This document shows positions 1 through 10,664 of a stretch of DNA of 48,520 bases, piece after piece. The DNA comes from Acidiphilium sp. Lineage in GTDB: Bacteria; Pseudomonadota; Alphaproteobacteria; Acetobacterales; Acetobacteraceae. The notes beneath the pieces are model-generated. The model was not told the origin of the DNA and did not search any database. It saw only the letters and a program-made list of their open reading frames with translations. The stretch's first letter is position 1. The number at the start of each line of letters is the position of its first letter. Location: contig DAIDMG010000005.1 in the NCBI GenBank assembly GCA_027449105.1, positions 1-48,520 of the forward strand, written 5' to 3'. Made by a program: the position numbers and the translations under genes.

Positions 1-623
1 GTCATCACCGTGGCCCTAGGATCCACGATGCCTTCCAGCGCACTCGCGATGGCTTCCTTGCCGTGCGTCGGAATGACCTTCGCCACCACGTCGCCACCCC
101 GCTCGGCTGCGACCAGCACCAGCGGGCGCTTCGTGCCACGGCCGGTCGGGTTCGGAGGATCGCTGTCATCGTGATCGCGGGATGCCTTCGCTCGTTTCCG
201 GGGCGGCGCGCCCGCATCCATCTCGTCGATCTCGACAACGCCCGAGAGGAGTGGATTGGCCTCTGCCATCATGGCGCGGATCCGGTGCCCAAGATGCCAT
301 GCCGTCACGTAATGCACGTCCAGCATCTCACTCAGCTTCACGGCCGGGATGCCCTTCGACGAGGACACGGTCAGATAGATCGCCTGAGCCCATGTCAGTA
401 GCGGCAGATGTGTCCGGTGCATCGGCGTGCCGGCCGTGACGCTGAACTGCCTCCTGCAGGCCTTGCAGCGCCAGAACCTGGTCTTTGGCATGTAGAGCGC
501 GTTGCCAGCCGCCCCGCAGTGATAACACTCGGGGCCGCTCGGCCAACGCGCCTGCTCAAACCATGCCCGTGCGGCATCCTCGTCGGGGAACATCTCGTTG
601 AAGGCGCGCAGCGACAGGTTCAT
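1..623 (-). mobile_element. IS1595-family (ISXO2-like) transposase, N-terminal part, running off the left window edge
   Basis: Hand translation of the minus strand from ATG at 623 is open to base 1: MNLSLRAFNEMFPDEDAARAWFEQARWPSGPECYHCGAAGNALYMPKTRFWRCKACRRQFSVTAGTPMHRTHLPLLTWAQAIYLTVSSSKGIPAVKLSEMLDVHYVTAWHLGHRIRAMMAEANPLLSGVVEIDEMDAGAPPRKRAK... Contains a CxxC...CxxC zinc ribbon, an HTH and the start of a DDE domain (VVEIDEM). Absent from the ORF track because it has no stop inside the window. Confidence 0.88.
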
Positions 624-975
624 GCTTTGTTCTGCATGTTGTGGTCCGCTTAGTCAATTCGAGAGTTCCGATCTGTTTTATGAACGCGACGATATCGTTG
701 TGAGAGCGCCACGTTCTCGTCGATCAAAATAGGGCTGGGTTAGGGAGATGTCTTGGGCGCGTATCTGGGGTCTCCTAGCTTGCCGCTTTGCCGATAATTC
801 GTCCACGCTAGTTTTTGCATCGCTTTGAATCTCGCTCGTCTTTTTTTCGTCGGGAAGACTTGAGCCCGGCGATCACCCATCGGCGCCGATTGACTTGGTG
901 ATGGTCTATGTAGACTTGCCACTACGAAAACAAGCGAGGCCAAAGCCGGCGATGCCACAACTGGACACCATTACT

Positions 976-3618
976 CTACTTTTTGGGTCGACTTGGAGCC
1001 TTGGGACGCTTTCGGCCTAAGGTAGCTGACCGCTTGGGTTGGACCTTGGGCCGCGCAGTTTTAGGCATCGAGATAGTCTTAGAGGATGCGATTTTTGCTT
1101 TCGGCTTCCCGCCACGTTTGGGCAGTTTCTTGCCCTTCTCATTAAGCAGAGCCACAGCACGTTCGAGAGAGACATCTTTGAGTTCTGTTCCCCGCGGCAA
1201 GCTGGCGAGCAAGTCTCCGTGTTGCACGTAGGGGCCAAATCTTCCTTTACGGAGAAGAATCGGGATTCCGTTGGCAGGGTGCGCGCCCAATTCGCGGATA
1301 CCTTCCTGTTTTTTTGCTAGTACTGCTACGGCCCGGTTAAGCCCCACCGTGAGGAGGTCGTCGTCCTCATCCAGTGAAGCGAATATCGACCCCATTTTCA
1401 CGTATGGCCCAAAGCGACCTATACCGGCATGGATGTCTTGTTTCGTTTCTGGATGGACACCGATCATGCGCGGTAGCGACAATAATCCCAAAGCCCGATC
1501 CAAGGACAAATTTTCGCCATCCATGCCACGAGGGAGAGAGATCCGCCGAGGTTTGAATTTTTTGTTGTCAGGATCAAGCTCACCGAGCTGCACATAGAGG
1601 CCGTAAGGCCCACGCCGTAATGTCACCGGCACCCCATTTGGATCTTTGCCAAGGACACGCATACCGTCCCGTAGGGTATCAGCCACGTCGTTCGTACCGT
1701 CGATGGCGAGTTTGCGCGTGTACTGGCATTCCGGATAATTCGAACAGCCAATAAACGCGCCGAAACGCCCCAACTTTAAACTAAGTCGCCCCGATCCGCA
1801 TGCCTGGCACACCCGTGGGTCGGTGCCATCTTCGCGGGGTGGAAAGAAATGCGGCCCGAGCTCGGCATCCAACGTTTCAATTACATCCGAGATCTTGAGA
1901 TCTTTTGTCTGCTCGACTGCAGAGAAAAAATCGGCCCAAAAATCTCGCATCACAGCTCGCCAGTCGATGGAACCAGCGGAAATCTCGTCGAGTTTTTCCT
2001 CAAGAGCAGCAGTAAAACCCGTATCTACGTAGCGGCCGAAAAAGGCGACTAGAAAAGCGGTGACAAGGCGGCCGCGGTCCTCGGGTATGAAGCGCCGGTT
2101 GTCCATGCGTACGTAATTGCGGTCGCGCAATACAGAAAGAATGGAGGCGTAAGTGGACGGGCGACCGATTCCGAGCTCCTCCATTTTCTTGACAAGACTT
2201 GCCTCGGAGTAGCGTGGCGGAGGTTGGGTGAAATGTTGTTCAGCCGCAACGGTGTCAGTGCTCAGCAGGTCGCCACTCGCCATCGGGGGTAGCAGGCGAC
2301 TTTCAGCGTCTTCGGCCCCAGCGTCATCGACATCCTCATGATACAAACGAAGGAAGCCGTCGAATGCCAGCACCGAACCTGTAGCGCGTAGAACGTTACC
2401 CGACGAATCGGATATCTCGACACTAGTCTGGTCAAGCTCCGCCGACTCCATCTGAGAGGCCAGCGCGCGCTTATAGATCAAGTCATAAAGCCGTGCTTGG
2501 TCTCTGTTCAATGCACGCATAACTTTATCCGGTATTCGACCGAAGTCCGTTGGTCGAATCGCTTCGTGTGCTTCTTGTGCGTTCTTTGCCTTGGATTGAT
2601 AAAGCCGCGCCGCTCTGGGAAGATATTTCTCGCCAAAGCCGGATTGAATTCGAGCCCGTGCAGCAGAAATTGCTTCGCCAGCCATTTGTACCCCGTCGGT
2701 GCGCATATAGGTGATGAGCCCAACGGTCTCACCATCAAGGTCAACGCCCTCATATAGCTGCTGAGCTAGGCGCATCGTCTGCTGGGCCGATAGACCAAGC
2801 TTCCGAGATGCATCCTGCTGCAAAGTTGATGTCGTAAACGGGGGCAGCGGATGACGCCTCGTTCGCCGCTTTTCGACCGACGCGATTTTAAACACCCCGC
2901 TCTCGACGGCCGCTTTTGCGGCCATGGCTGCAGTTTCGCTTGGTATGCCGAATTGTTCGACCTTGCGCCCGGCAAGATGGGTGAGTTTTGCTGCGAAGGA
3001 GGCGCCATTCGGAGTCAAGAACTCAGCACTGATTGTCCAGTACTCGCGCGCGCGGAAGACTTCGATTTCTGCTTCCCGCTCGCAGATCAGGCGCAGGGCC
3101 ACTGACTGTACACGACCGGCACTGCGACTGCCCGGCAGCTTCCTCCAGAGCACTGGCGAGAGTGTAAAGCCGACCAGATAATCGAGTGCGCGGCGTGCGA
3201 GATAAGCCTCGATCAGTGCGGCATCGAGATCACGAGGCGCTTTCAATGCCGCTTGGATTGCTGATTTGGTGATTTCGTTAAAAGTGATTCGCCGAACCTT
3301 TATACCATCGAGAGCGTGGCGATCCTCAAGCATTGCCCGCACATGCCAAGAAATCGCTTCCCCTTCACGGTCTGGGTCGGTTGCGAGATAGAGTGTATCC
3401 GCGCTCTTCAAGGCCTTCGCAATTGCGGAGACCTGTTTTTCGCCACGCGCGTCAGCTTCCCAAGCCATTGCAAAGCTCTGTTCTGGCATCACTGATCCAT
3501 CTTTCGCCGGCAGATCGCGGACATGGCCCAGTGAAGCGAGCACGGTGAATCCGTTGCCCAGATACTTGTTTATGGTTTTGGCCTTTGCGGGGGATTCAAC
3601 GACGACGATGGCGTTCAT
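976..3618 (-). CDS. topA: DNA topoisomerase I
   Basis: MNAIVVVESPAKAKTINKYLG Toprim start, LATDPDREGEAISWH, active-site region GLITYMRTDG, C-terminal zinc finger CQACGSGRLSLKLGRFGAFIGCSNYPEC; 880 aa. Confidence 0.97.
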   Translation of the reverse strand: MNAIVVVESPAKAKTINKYLGNGFTVLASLGHVRDLPAKDGSVMPEQSFAMAWEADARGEKQVSAIAKALKSADTLYLATDPDREGEAISWHVRAMLEDRHALDGIKVRRITFNEITKSAIQAALKAPRDLDAALIEAYLARRALDYLVGFTLSPVLWRKLPGSRSAGRVQSVALRLICEREAEIEVFRAREYWTISAEFLTPNGASFAAKLTHLAGRKVEQFGIPSETAAMAAKAAVESGVFKIASVEKRRTRRHPLPPFTTSTLQQDASRKLGLSAQQTMRLAQQLYEGVDLDGETVGLITYMRTDGVQMAGEAISAARARIQSGFGEKYLPRAARLYQSKAKNAQEAHEAIRPTDFGRIPDKVMRALNRDQARLYDLIYKRALASQMESAELDQTSVEISDSSGNVLRATGSVLAFDGFLRLYHEDVDDAGAEDAESRLLPPMASGDLLSTDTVAAEQHFTQPPPRYSEASLVKKMEELGIGRPSTYASILSVLRDRNYVRMDNRRFIPEDRGRLVTAFLVAFFGRYVDTGFTAALEEKLDEISAGSIDWRAVMRDFWADFFSAVEQTKDLKISDVIETLDAELGPHFFPPREDGTDPRVCQACGSGRLSLKLGRFGAFIGCSNYPECQYTRKLAIDGTNDVADTLRDGMRVLGKDPNGVPVTLRRGPYGLYVQLGELDPDNKKFKPRRISLPRGMDGENLSLDRALGLLSLPRMIGVHPETKQDIHAGIGRFGPYVKMGSIFASLDEDDDLLTVGLNRAVAVLAKKQEGIRELGAHPANGIPILLRKGRFGPYVQHGDLLASLPRGTELKDVSLERAVALLNEKGKKLPKRGGKPKAKIASSKTISMPKTARPKVQPKRSATLGRKRPKAPSRPKK

Positions 3619-3659
3619 TCAGATCCGTTCATTTCGAAATTGCATGGACCGGGTCAGGG

Positions 3660-3800
3660 CAGGTAGCCAGCCAAGCAAGTGTTCCGCAGGGCTGCTCCGA
3701 TCTGCCGGCTCCGGCTCCATGACACAACGGAGGAGGAGAACTGACAGCGCTGGAGCATCTCGTCAACCGGTGTCGTTCCGACTTTTATGATATGGCGGGG
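3660..3800 (-). pseudogene. Possible C-terminal winged-helix remnant of dprA
   Basis: Minus-strand translation IIKVGTTPVDEMLQRCQFSSSVVSWSRSRQIGAALRNTCLAGYLP* resembles the DprA C-terminal pattern (GTTPV-DEL-RxCxxS...). It lies between plsY and topA, where dprA often sits. The rest of the gene is not recognisable. Confidence 0.35.
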
Positions 3801-3913
3801 AATAGCCATCCGGCGACGATGCGTTTGCTGGTGGCAATCCTGTGCTGCACCGGGCATGCGCATAGGTGCGCCCGGGCCGATGCCTATCGGCGCCAGAAGA
3901 AGCGGTTTCGGGT

Positions 3914-3943
3914 GTGGTAAAGCAAATCCCGCATTGGATTTGC
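3914..3943 (-). terminator. Hairpin followed by a short T-rich stretch downstream of plsY
   Basis: Minus strand GCAAATCC-aatgcg-GGATTTGC-TTTA immediately after the plsY stop codon. Confidence 0.4.
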
Positions 3944-3946
3944 GGG

Positions 3947-4516
3947 CTATAAAGCGCCAAAATTTATGTGCGGTTCTTCACCGCAGCGCAGTCTCTTGAT
4001 GTTGCTTCGATGTTTGTAAACGACCAATGCTGCGATCGCCGCCGTGCACGCCGTGGTCGGCCAAGGTTCACCGAAAATCATGGCGACAAGTGGACTAACT
4101 CCGAACGCACTGAGGGCTGCAGCCGACGAGTAACGTTTCCATAGCGCCATGCCGATCCAAGTCGCACATGCAAGCACGCCGACCGGGAAGGCTAATGCCA
4201 GTAGCACGCCCAAGCCGGTTGCGACCCCCTTGCCGCCGCGAAAACGGAGCCATATCGGAAACATGTGTCCGACAACGGCGAACATTGCGCTGATCACAGG
4301 GTTGCTGCCTGCGATCAGCACTGCCACCACACCTTTTAAGCCATCAAGCAATAGGGTTAATGCGGCAAGCCCTTTACGTCCGGTACGCAACACATTTGTT
4401 GCGCCTATGTTGCCGGAACCAATGTCACGAATATCGCCCAAGCCTGCGAACCGCGTAAGTAGAAGCCCAAACGGAACCGAACATATAAGATAAGCGACTA
4501 AGGCGTTACGCATCAT
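3947..4516 (-). CDS. plsY: Glycerol-3-phosphate acyltransferase PlsY
   Basis: GSGNIGATNVLRTG, RFRGGKGVATGLG; multispanning, 189 aa. Confidence 0.95.
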   Translation of the reverse strand: MMRNALVAYLICSVPFGLLLTRFAGLGDIRDIGSGNIGATNVLRTGRKGLAALTLLLDGLKGVVAVLIAGSNPVISAMFAVVGHMFPIWLRFRGGKGVATGLGVLLALAFPVGVLACATWIGMALWKRYSSAAALSAFGVSPLVAMIFGEPWPTTACTAAIAALVVYKHRSNIKRLRCGEEPHINFGAL

Positions 4517-5796
4517 CCGAATACCCGCCGTCCAGCTTTCCAGGTACCGATCACGATGCCTTCGACCGCGCGACCGTCAAACGGAGTGTTTTGTGCTTTG
4601 CCAGGCAGACTGCCGGATTGAATCAACCAAGCGCGCTCTGGCGCGAATAGGCAGAGATCCGCCGGCCTTCCTTTGCCGATTCGGCCGGTGTCGAGTCCGA
4701 AGAGGCTGCCTGGCCGCGTGGTCAGTAGGGCGAGGGCCGCCATCATCGACAGCTCCCCACTATGAACTTTCGCGAGCGTGATTGCGAGCAATGTCGCGAG
4801 CCCGGAGGCGCCCGGTGCAGCTTCGGCAAAAGGCAGGCGTTTGTCATCGGCATCCCGGGGCTGGTGGTCCGACACGATCGCATCAATTGTCCCATCTGCC
4901 AGACCAGCGACGATGGCTACGCGATCTTCTTCCATTCGCAATGGCGGTGACAGCTTGGCATACGTGCGAAAGTCGCCGATTGCGGTTTCATTTAGGTCGA
5001 AATAGGGTGGGGCCGTATCGCAGGTGACATTGATGCCCCGCGCCTTTGCCTGGCGAATCAGGTCAAGTGCTTCGCCAGTGGAAATGTGCGCGAAATGAAC
5101 CATGCCACGGGTGAGTTCGACAAGCCTGAGATCCCGCTCGACCATCATGGCTTCGGCGCAGGCGGGGATTCCGGGAAGGCCCATAAGTGTGGCGCGTGCG
5201 CTTTCAGTTGCCGCACCACCGGCCAGACTAGGTTCTTCCGGATGCTGCACGATCACTGCACCGAAACCTCGTGCATAGGAAAGCGCCCGGCGCATCAGAG
5301 CAGCTGATCCTATGGCGCGTGTACCGTCGGTGAAAGCGATCGCTCCGGCCTCGCGCAGTAATCCATATTCTGCGATCGTTTTTCCAATACAGCCTCGGGT
5401 TGCGGCGCCATAGGGCAGGATATTGATGCGTCCGGTGGCGTCTCCAGCGGACGCCAAAGCCCGGACCAGGGCAGCATCATCGGTTGCTGGCGCGTTATCG
5501 GGGAGCACGGCTACAGTGGTGATGCCGCCAGCAGATGCGGCCACGGCTGCGGATTCGACCGTTTCGCGATATTCGAAGCCGGGTTCGCCGAGTGATGCGC
5601 GTAAGTCTACAAGTCCGGGGCAGAGTACCATCCCCGAAGCATCTATGGTCGTGGATCCCTCTGGCTCCCCAAAATTGCCGCCAAAATCGAGGATCTTGCC
5701 TGCCTTGATTAGCAGGTCGCCAACCTCATCATAACCGGTTGCCGGATCGACAATTCTGGCGCCGGTAATGAGCGTGTCGCGGGGGGGATCAAACAT
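4513..5796 (-). CDS. pyrC: Dihydroorotase (PyrC-type amidohydrolase)
   Basis: 427 aa dihydroorotase-like protein ([53 protein letters not shown]...), overlapping plsY and adjacent to pyrB. Confidence 0.9.
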   Translation of the reverse strand: MFDPPRDTLITGARIVDPATGYDEVGDLLIKAGKILDFGGNFGEPEGSTTIDASGMVLCPGLVDLRASLGEPGFEYRETVESAAVAASAGGITTVAVLPDNAPATDDAALVRALASAGDATGRINILPYGAATRGCIGKTIAEYGLLREAGAIAFTDGTRAIGSAALMRRALSYARGFGAVIVQHPEEPSLAGGAATESARATLMGLPGIPACAEAMMVERDLRLVELTRGMVHFAHISTGEALDLIRQAKARGINVTCDTAPPYFDLNETAIGDFRTYAKLSPPLRMEEDRVAIVAGLADGTIDAIVSDHQPRDADDKRLPFAEAAPGASGLATLLAITLAKVHSGELSMMAALALLTTRPGSLFGLDTGRIGKGRPADLCLFAPERAWLIQSGSLPGKAQNTPFDGRAVEGIVIGTWKAGRRVFG

Positions 5797-6739
5797 TGCC
5801 GAATGCCCGTTGAGCTAGCGTATCGAGCACGGCCATTCGCACGGCAACGCCCATCTCAACTTGCTCTCGAATTACAGAGTGCGCCGAATCATCGGCAACT
5901 TGGCTAGCGATTTCCACGCCGCGGTTCATGGGGCCAGGGTGCATCACCAAGGCATCAGGCTTGGCGTACGAAAGTTTCGCGGGATCCAGTCCAAAATATG
6001 TAAAATATTCACGAGCGCTTGGGATTAACCCACCACCGGTTTGATCTACGATCATTCGCTCAGTCTGTAAGCGAAGCGCCATTACTACGTCCGCGCCTTC
6101 GAGGGCTGGACGCATGTCGTGGTAAACAGTTACACCAAATTGCTCGATGCCCGTAGGAATTAGAGTTGGGGGGCCTATAACGCGGACGTGGCAGCCCATC
6201 GATGTCAGTAACAAAAAGTTCGATCGCGCAACGCGCGAATGCGCGATGTCGCCGCAGATAACGACGATTAACCCTTCAAGTCGGCCACGATGCCGGCGGA
6301 TGGTTAAGGCGTCAAGCAATGCTTGAGTTGGGTGTTCGTGCATGCCGTCGCCTGCATTTATAACGGCGGCATCGACCTTCTGCGCTAGTAAGGCGGGTGC
6401 TCCCGAGGATTTGTGGCGTACGACCAATATGTCGCAATTCATAGCGTTAAGCGTCGCAGCGGTGTCCAGCAGTGTTTCACCCTTTGAAACCGAGGATGTT
6501 GAAACCGGCATATTGATGACATCGGCGCCGAGTCGTTTTCCCGCCAATTCAAAACTGGTGCGTGTGCGCGTACTGTCCTCGAAAAACAAATTAATCAGCG
6601 TCTTGCTCCGCAGCACATCGCGTCGGGTTTCCCCCGAGCGGTTGAGGAGAGCATAGCTCTCCGCAAGGTCAAGTAGGCTGCTGATGACAGCGGGGTTTAA
6701 TCCTTCGATTCCCAGAAGGTGCCGGCCTGGTACGAGCAT
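5789..6739 (-). CDS. pyrB: Aspartate carbamoyltransferase catalytic subunit
   Basis: [53 protein letters not shown]; 316 aa. Confidence 0.97.
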   Translation of the reverse strand: MLVPGRHLLGIEGLNPAVISSLLDLAESYALLNRSGETRRDVLRSKTLINLFFEDSTRTRTSFELAGKRLGADVINMPVSTSSVSKGETLLDTAATLNAMNCDILVVRHKSSGAPALLAQKVDAAVINAGDGMHEHPTQALLDALTIRRHRGRLEGLIVVICGDIAHSRVARSNFLLLTSMGCHVRVIGPPTLIPTGIEQFGVTVYHDMRPALEGADVVMALRLQTERMIVDQTGGGLIPSAREYFTYFGLDPAKLSYAKPDALVMHPGPMNRGVEIASQVADDSAHSVIREQVEMGVAVRMAVLDTLAQRAFGNV

Positions 6740-7315
6740 GCGAGGCTCATACCCCGGGCCGCACTAGTAGAAAAGCCTACACTGCGTTGTCGGGGTTGGA
6801 GCGGCCAATTTTCACAAAGAGATTCGGCCTGTATCGACTGGGCATCGCACGCGTAGCTGACGGTACCGCTGCCTTACTTTCCGACCCAGCCGGTTAAAGT
6901 TGAGCAAGATCGGATCCTGCGCGATGTGGCACGTGGCTAATTGGAAGAACAGATGCGCGGCATTTATCTCCAACGGCTGGAGGTCTGTAATCTGGCTCTG
7001 TCGGTCCGGAGGAACCGCGTCCACCAGAATCGCGGGAGAACCGGCAAGGTTGGCTGAGCTGTAGGAGCCCTCGGAACAGGTGAAACCTGTCTGCATGTCA
7101 CAGGGCCCCTCGTGCTGCGGCCACGTTGACGGGCGCAGCTTAGGAACTTCCGGCTTCGCCGCGAGGTGCTTCGAGCGGTCATCGACCTTGTGGATCAGAG
7201 ATGCCTCAGAGCTAACTTGCTTGCCCCGAACCGTCTCCTCTGCTAAGCCGCGCGCTTCACGGTTTGGTAACACTGCCGCACCGCAACCAATTTTGACCGA
7301 AGTAGAGATTATCCG

Positions 7316-7519
7316 ATGGCCGTACCCAAGCGAAAGACTTCCCCCTCACGGCGCGGTATGCGCCGCAGCCATCACGGCCTCGCCGCAGAATCACACGCCG
7401 AATGCAATAATTGTGGAGAGCTCAAGCGCCCTCATCATGTTTGCGGCCATTGTGGCCATTACGATGGTCGAGAAGTGGCGGCGGCCGGCAAAGCATTGAA
7501 GGGTGTGGTGCGAGTCTGA
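7316..7519 (+). CDS. rpmF: 50S ribosomal protein L32
   Basis: [20 protein letters not shown]...[25 protein letters not shown]; zinc-type L32, upstream of plsX. Confidence 0.97.
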   Translation: MAVPKRKTSPSRRGMRRSHHGLAAESHAECNNCGELKRPHHVCGHCGHYDGREVAAAGKALKGVVRV

Positions 7520-7546
7520 CGCACTTCACCTAACCGGTCCCGTGGC

Positions 7547-8698
7547 GTGGTGTTTGTTGTGAGTGAGCTCTCCGAATCCCAGTTGGGCGAGACCAGGGCA
7601 GATGCATTAACCACTGCCCTAGGGCCGCAAGGCAGCGTGTTGCTTGCTGTCGATGCCATGGGGGGAGATAACGCACCTGCTGCGATCATTTCCGGGCTTG
7701 AAATAGCGGCGGAGCGCCATCCTCAGGCTCGCTTTTTGGTTTTTGGCTCGGAAAGTGGAATACGCCCGCTACTGGCCGGTACGAAACGCTTGGCAGGCCG
7801 TGTATTGTTGCGCCCGACGACCGAGCAGATCACGGATGACCTTAAACCGACCGCTGCCTTGCGTTTACGCGACGCATCAATGCGCCGCGCGATTGAAGCC
7901 GTTGCAGATGGCGAAGCTGCTGGCGTTGTATCGGCAGGCAATACAGGGGCCTTACTGGCACTTGCAAAAATTGTTCTGAAGACAATGAGCGGCATTGATC
8001 GTCCGGCGATGGCGGCGATCGGTCCGTCTGCCAGAGGTGATGTCGTTATGCTTGATCTTGGCGCCAACATGCTTTGCGATGCTCGGAACCTCGTCGAGTT
8101 CGCGGTTATGGGTGAAGCATTTGCGCGGACTGTCCTTGGATTGCCCCATGCCACTATCGGATTACTGAATGTCGGGTCCGAGGAAATGAAGGGCGATGAA
8201 ATTCTGAAGCGGGCCGCTGAAGCGCTCCGAATGAGCCCGATCAGTCAGCAGTTTCATGGGTTTGTCGAAGGGCACGATATTGCTGCAGGCACGGTTGACG
8301 TAATTGTTACAGATGGTTTTACCGGTAACGTAGCGTTAAAAACCGGGGAAGGAGCTTTGAAGTTGGTGGCTGAGCTGCTGCGGCGTGTCTTTACAGCTTC
8401 GCCGATCGCGAGACTTGCCTATCTTTTGGCGCGCCCCGGCCTGAACCGCCTTCGAGAGTGGCTAGATCCCAGGCGCTATAATGGAGCCGTTCTCCTTGGC
8501 CTGAATGGCGTCGTGGTGAAGTCGCACGGCGGCGCAGATGCGGAAGGATTTGCCCACGCAGTGGATGTTGCCCTCGACATGGTGGTCAATCGCTTTAACG
8601 AGCGGATCCGGGATGGTTTGAAACAGCACGAAAATCGCGCTGCCTTGGTCACTGTGCCGATTCCGGCACCGCCTCGCACGCAAACTGCGGCAAACTGA
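7547..8698 (+). CDS. plsX: Phosphate acyltransferase PlsX
   Basis: LLAVDAMGGDNAPAAIISG, VSAGNTGALLALAK, VIVTDGFTGNVALKTGEG; GTG start at 7547, start position uncertain. Confidence 0.95.
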   Translation: MVFVVSELSESQLGETRADALTTALGPQGSVLLAVDAMGGDNAPAAIISGLEIAAERHPQARFLVFGSESGIRPLLAGTKRLAGRVLLRPTTEQITDDLKPTAALRLRDASMRRAIEAVADGEAAGVVSAGNTGALLALAKIVLKTMSGIDRPAMAAIGPSARGDVVMLDLGANMLCDARNLVEFAVMGEAFARTVLGLPHATIGLLNVGSEEMKGDEILKRAAEALRMSPISQQFHGFVEGHDIAAGTVDVIVTDGFTGNVALKTGEGALKLVAELLRRVFTASPIARLAYLLARPGLNRLREWLDPRRYNGAVLLGLNGVVVKSHGGADAEGFAHAVDVALDMVVNRFNERIRDGLKQHENRAALVTVPIPAPPRTQTAAN

Positions 8699-8700
8699 TC

Positions 8701-9672
8701 ATGACACGAAGCTTTCTCGCTGGCGTTGGAGGCTATTTGCCGGCGCGCATCGTCTCCAATGACGAACTTGCGACGACGATCGATACTTCCGACGCATGGA
8801 TCCGTGAACGAACCGGGATTAGCCAGCGTCACCTTGCAGACGATCGCGAGACGGCAGCGTTCATGGGCGCGGCGGCTGCGCGCGCCGCGTTGGATCATGC
8901 ACGATTGGAGGTCGGAAATGTTGACGCGATTATCGTAGCGACATCAACTCCGGACCAGGGTTTCCCATCCACGGCCGCTACGATTCAGGCGCAACTCGGT
9001 GTCACAAAGGGATTTGCGTTCGATATCTCGGCAGCTTGCTCTGGTTTTGTTTATGGACTTTCGATCGCTGATGCGATGTTGCGCACAAGACAGTGTCGCG
9101 CGGCTCTTGTTATCGGGACAGAGGTGTTTTCCCGCATCATGAACTGGCAGGATCGCAGCACCTGCGTACTCTTCGGCGATGGTGCTGGTGCTGCAGTACT
9201 GACCTGGAACGACGAGACGGGTGATGCGAGTGGTCGAGGGATAATTTCAACCCATCTTCATGCCGACGGTCGATTTGGCGACATCCTTTATATTGATGGG
9301 GCAACGGGACAGAGCACGAAACCCCAAAAGCTGGTGATGAACGGTCGCGAGGTTTTCCGCCATGCGGTTGGGAAACTTTCCGACGCTGTAGAGGAAACCC
9401 TGCGCGCAAATGGGCTGACCTCTGCCGATATCGACTGGCTGGTACCGCATCAAGCCAATCTCCGGATAATCGACGCGATGGGTAAGCGTCTGAATTTAAG
9501 GCAAGATCAGGTTGTTGTCACGGTTGACCGCCACGCCAATACTTCGGCAGCATCAATTCCGCTTGCGCTTGCCGAGGCATACGCCGATGGCCGCATCAAA
9601 CCGCGCCAACTCGTCTTAATCGAGGCACTAGGTGGAGGGCTTACTTGGGGGGCGGCATTAATTCGGGCGTGA
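8701..9672 (+). CDS. fabH: 3-oxoacyl-ACP synthase III
   Basis: DAWIRERTGISQRH, DISAACSGFVYGLSIAD, VPHQANLRIIDAMGKRL, VDRHANTSAASIPLAL. Confidence 0.97.
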   Translation: MTRSFLAGVGGYLPARIVSNDELATTIDTSDAWIRERTGISQRHLADDRETAAFMGAAAARAALDHARLEVGNVDAIIVATSTPDQGFPSTAATIQAQLGVTKGFAFDISAACSGFVYGLSIADAMLRTRQCRAALVIGTEVFSRIMNWQDRSTCVLFGDGAGAAVLTWNDETGDASGRGIISTHLHADGRFGDILYIDGATGQSTKPQKLVMNGREVFRHAVGKLSDAVEETLRANGLTSADIDWLVPHQANLRIIDAMGKRLNLRQDQVVVTVDRHANTSAASIPLALAEAYADGRIKPRQLVLIEALGGGLTWGAALIRA

Positions 9673-9733
9673 TATAAATTCTTCGGATACTGATCGTTGT
9701 TGACCGCCAAGGAAAACTTGGTAATCTTGAAAA

Positions 9734-10042
9734 ATGAGGACGTTGACACGCGCAGCCTTGGCCCAAGCGATTTACCTAGCTGTTGGTTTGTCGCGTAACG
9801 AATCCGCGCAGTTGCTTGAGGATATGCTCGACCGGATGCGGCGGGCGCTGGCAGAAGGCGATTCCGTGAAAATCACCGGCTTTGGGACCTTTTCTGTCCG
9901 TCAAAAAGGACGTCGTGTTGGCCGGAACCCGAAAACCGGGCACGAAGTGCCAATCCTCCCCCGCCGGGTTCTGACGTTCCGGCCGAGCCATATTCTACGC
10001 GACGCGGTGGATCAGGGCCTAATGTCGGCCCCTAATCCGTGA
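9734..10042 (+). CDS. ihfA: Integration host factor alpha subunit
   Basis: HU/IHF fold: [44 protein letters not shown]; 102 aa. Confidence 0.93.
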   Translation: MRTLTRAALAQAIYLAVGLSRNESAQLLEDMLDRMRRALAEGDSVKITGFGTFSVRQKGRRVGRNPKTGHEVPILPRRVLTFRPSHILRDAVDQGLMSAPNP

Positions 10043-10599
10043 ACGCGAAAAATATCGGCCCTGCTTCCGGTCGCAGCCGCAAATCCGCGGAGGCGTACCG
10101 TACCATCAGTGAGGTGGCTGACGAGTTGCATGTGCCGCAACACGTCCTTAGATTCTGGGAAACAAAATTTCCGCGGATCAAGCCCCTGAAGCGTGGCGGT
10201 GGTCGCAGGTACTACCGGCCAGACGACGTGGTGCTGCTCCGAAGAATATCCGATTTGCTTTATATTCAAGGCTATACAATTAAGGGTGTGCAGCGCCTGT
10301 TGAAAGAGGGTGGGGGTATGCTCCACGAGCATATCCCGCCGGCTTCCCCCGAAGAGCGCGAGGCTGCCGAAGCTGAGCGCGTTAGGGGCCGAGGCGATGA
10401 GCCTGACCTGCTGGCGAGTCTGCCCGTCGCCGATTCAAAGCCAGCTGACAAGACGCCTGAAAAAGTGACAGAGCCTCGGCCATCGAACGCACGAGCATCC
10501 GCGCATCAACTGCCTGCAGAACAGAAACTGGCCCAAGTGCGTATCGCGCTACAGGAAACGCTCCTATTGCTGGAAGCATTGCGCGCCAGCCTTGATTGA
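10039..10599 (+). CDS. MerR family transcriptional regulator
   Basis: [69 protein letters not shown]. Confidence 0.92.
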   Translation: MNAKNIGPASGRSRKSAEAYRTISEVADELHVPQHVLRFWETKFPRIKPLKRGGGRRYYRPDDVVLLRRISDLLYIQGYTIKGVQRLLKEGGGMLHEHIPPASPEEREAAEAERVRGRGDEPDLLASLPVADSKPADKTPEKVTEPRPSNARASAHQLPAEQKLAQVRIALQETLLLLEALRASLD

Positions 10600-10664
10600 A
10601 TGAGGGGGCGCGCCTCGCGCCGCGGATGATCGCGTTCAGACGCGACATATGCGATAAGCGTCGG

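Noticed and set aside
740-958. 72-aa minus-strand ORF between the left IS and topA
   Set aside because: No recognisable domain or clear ribosome-binding site; could be chance.
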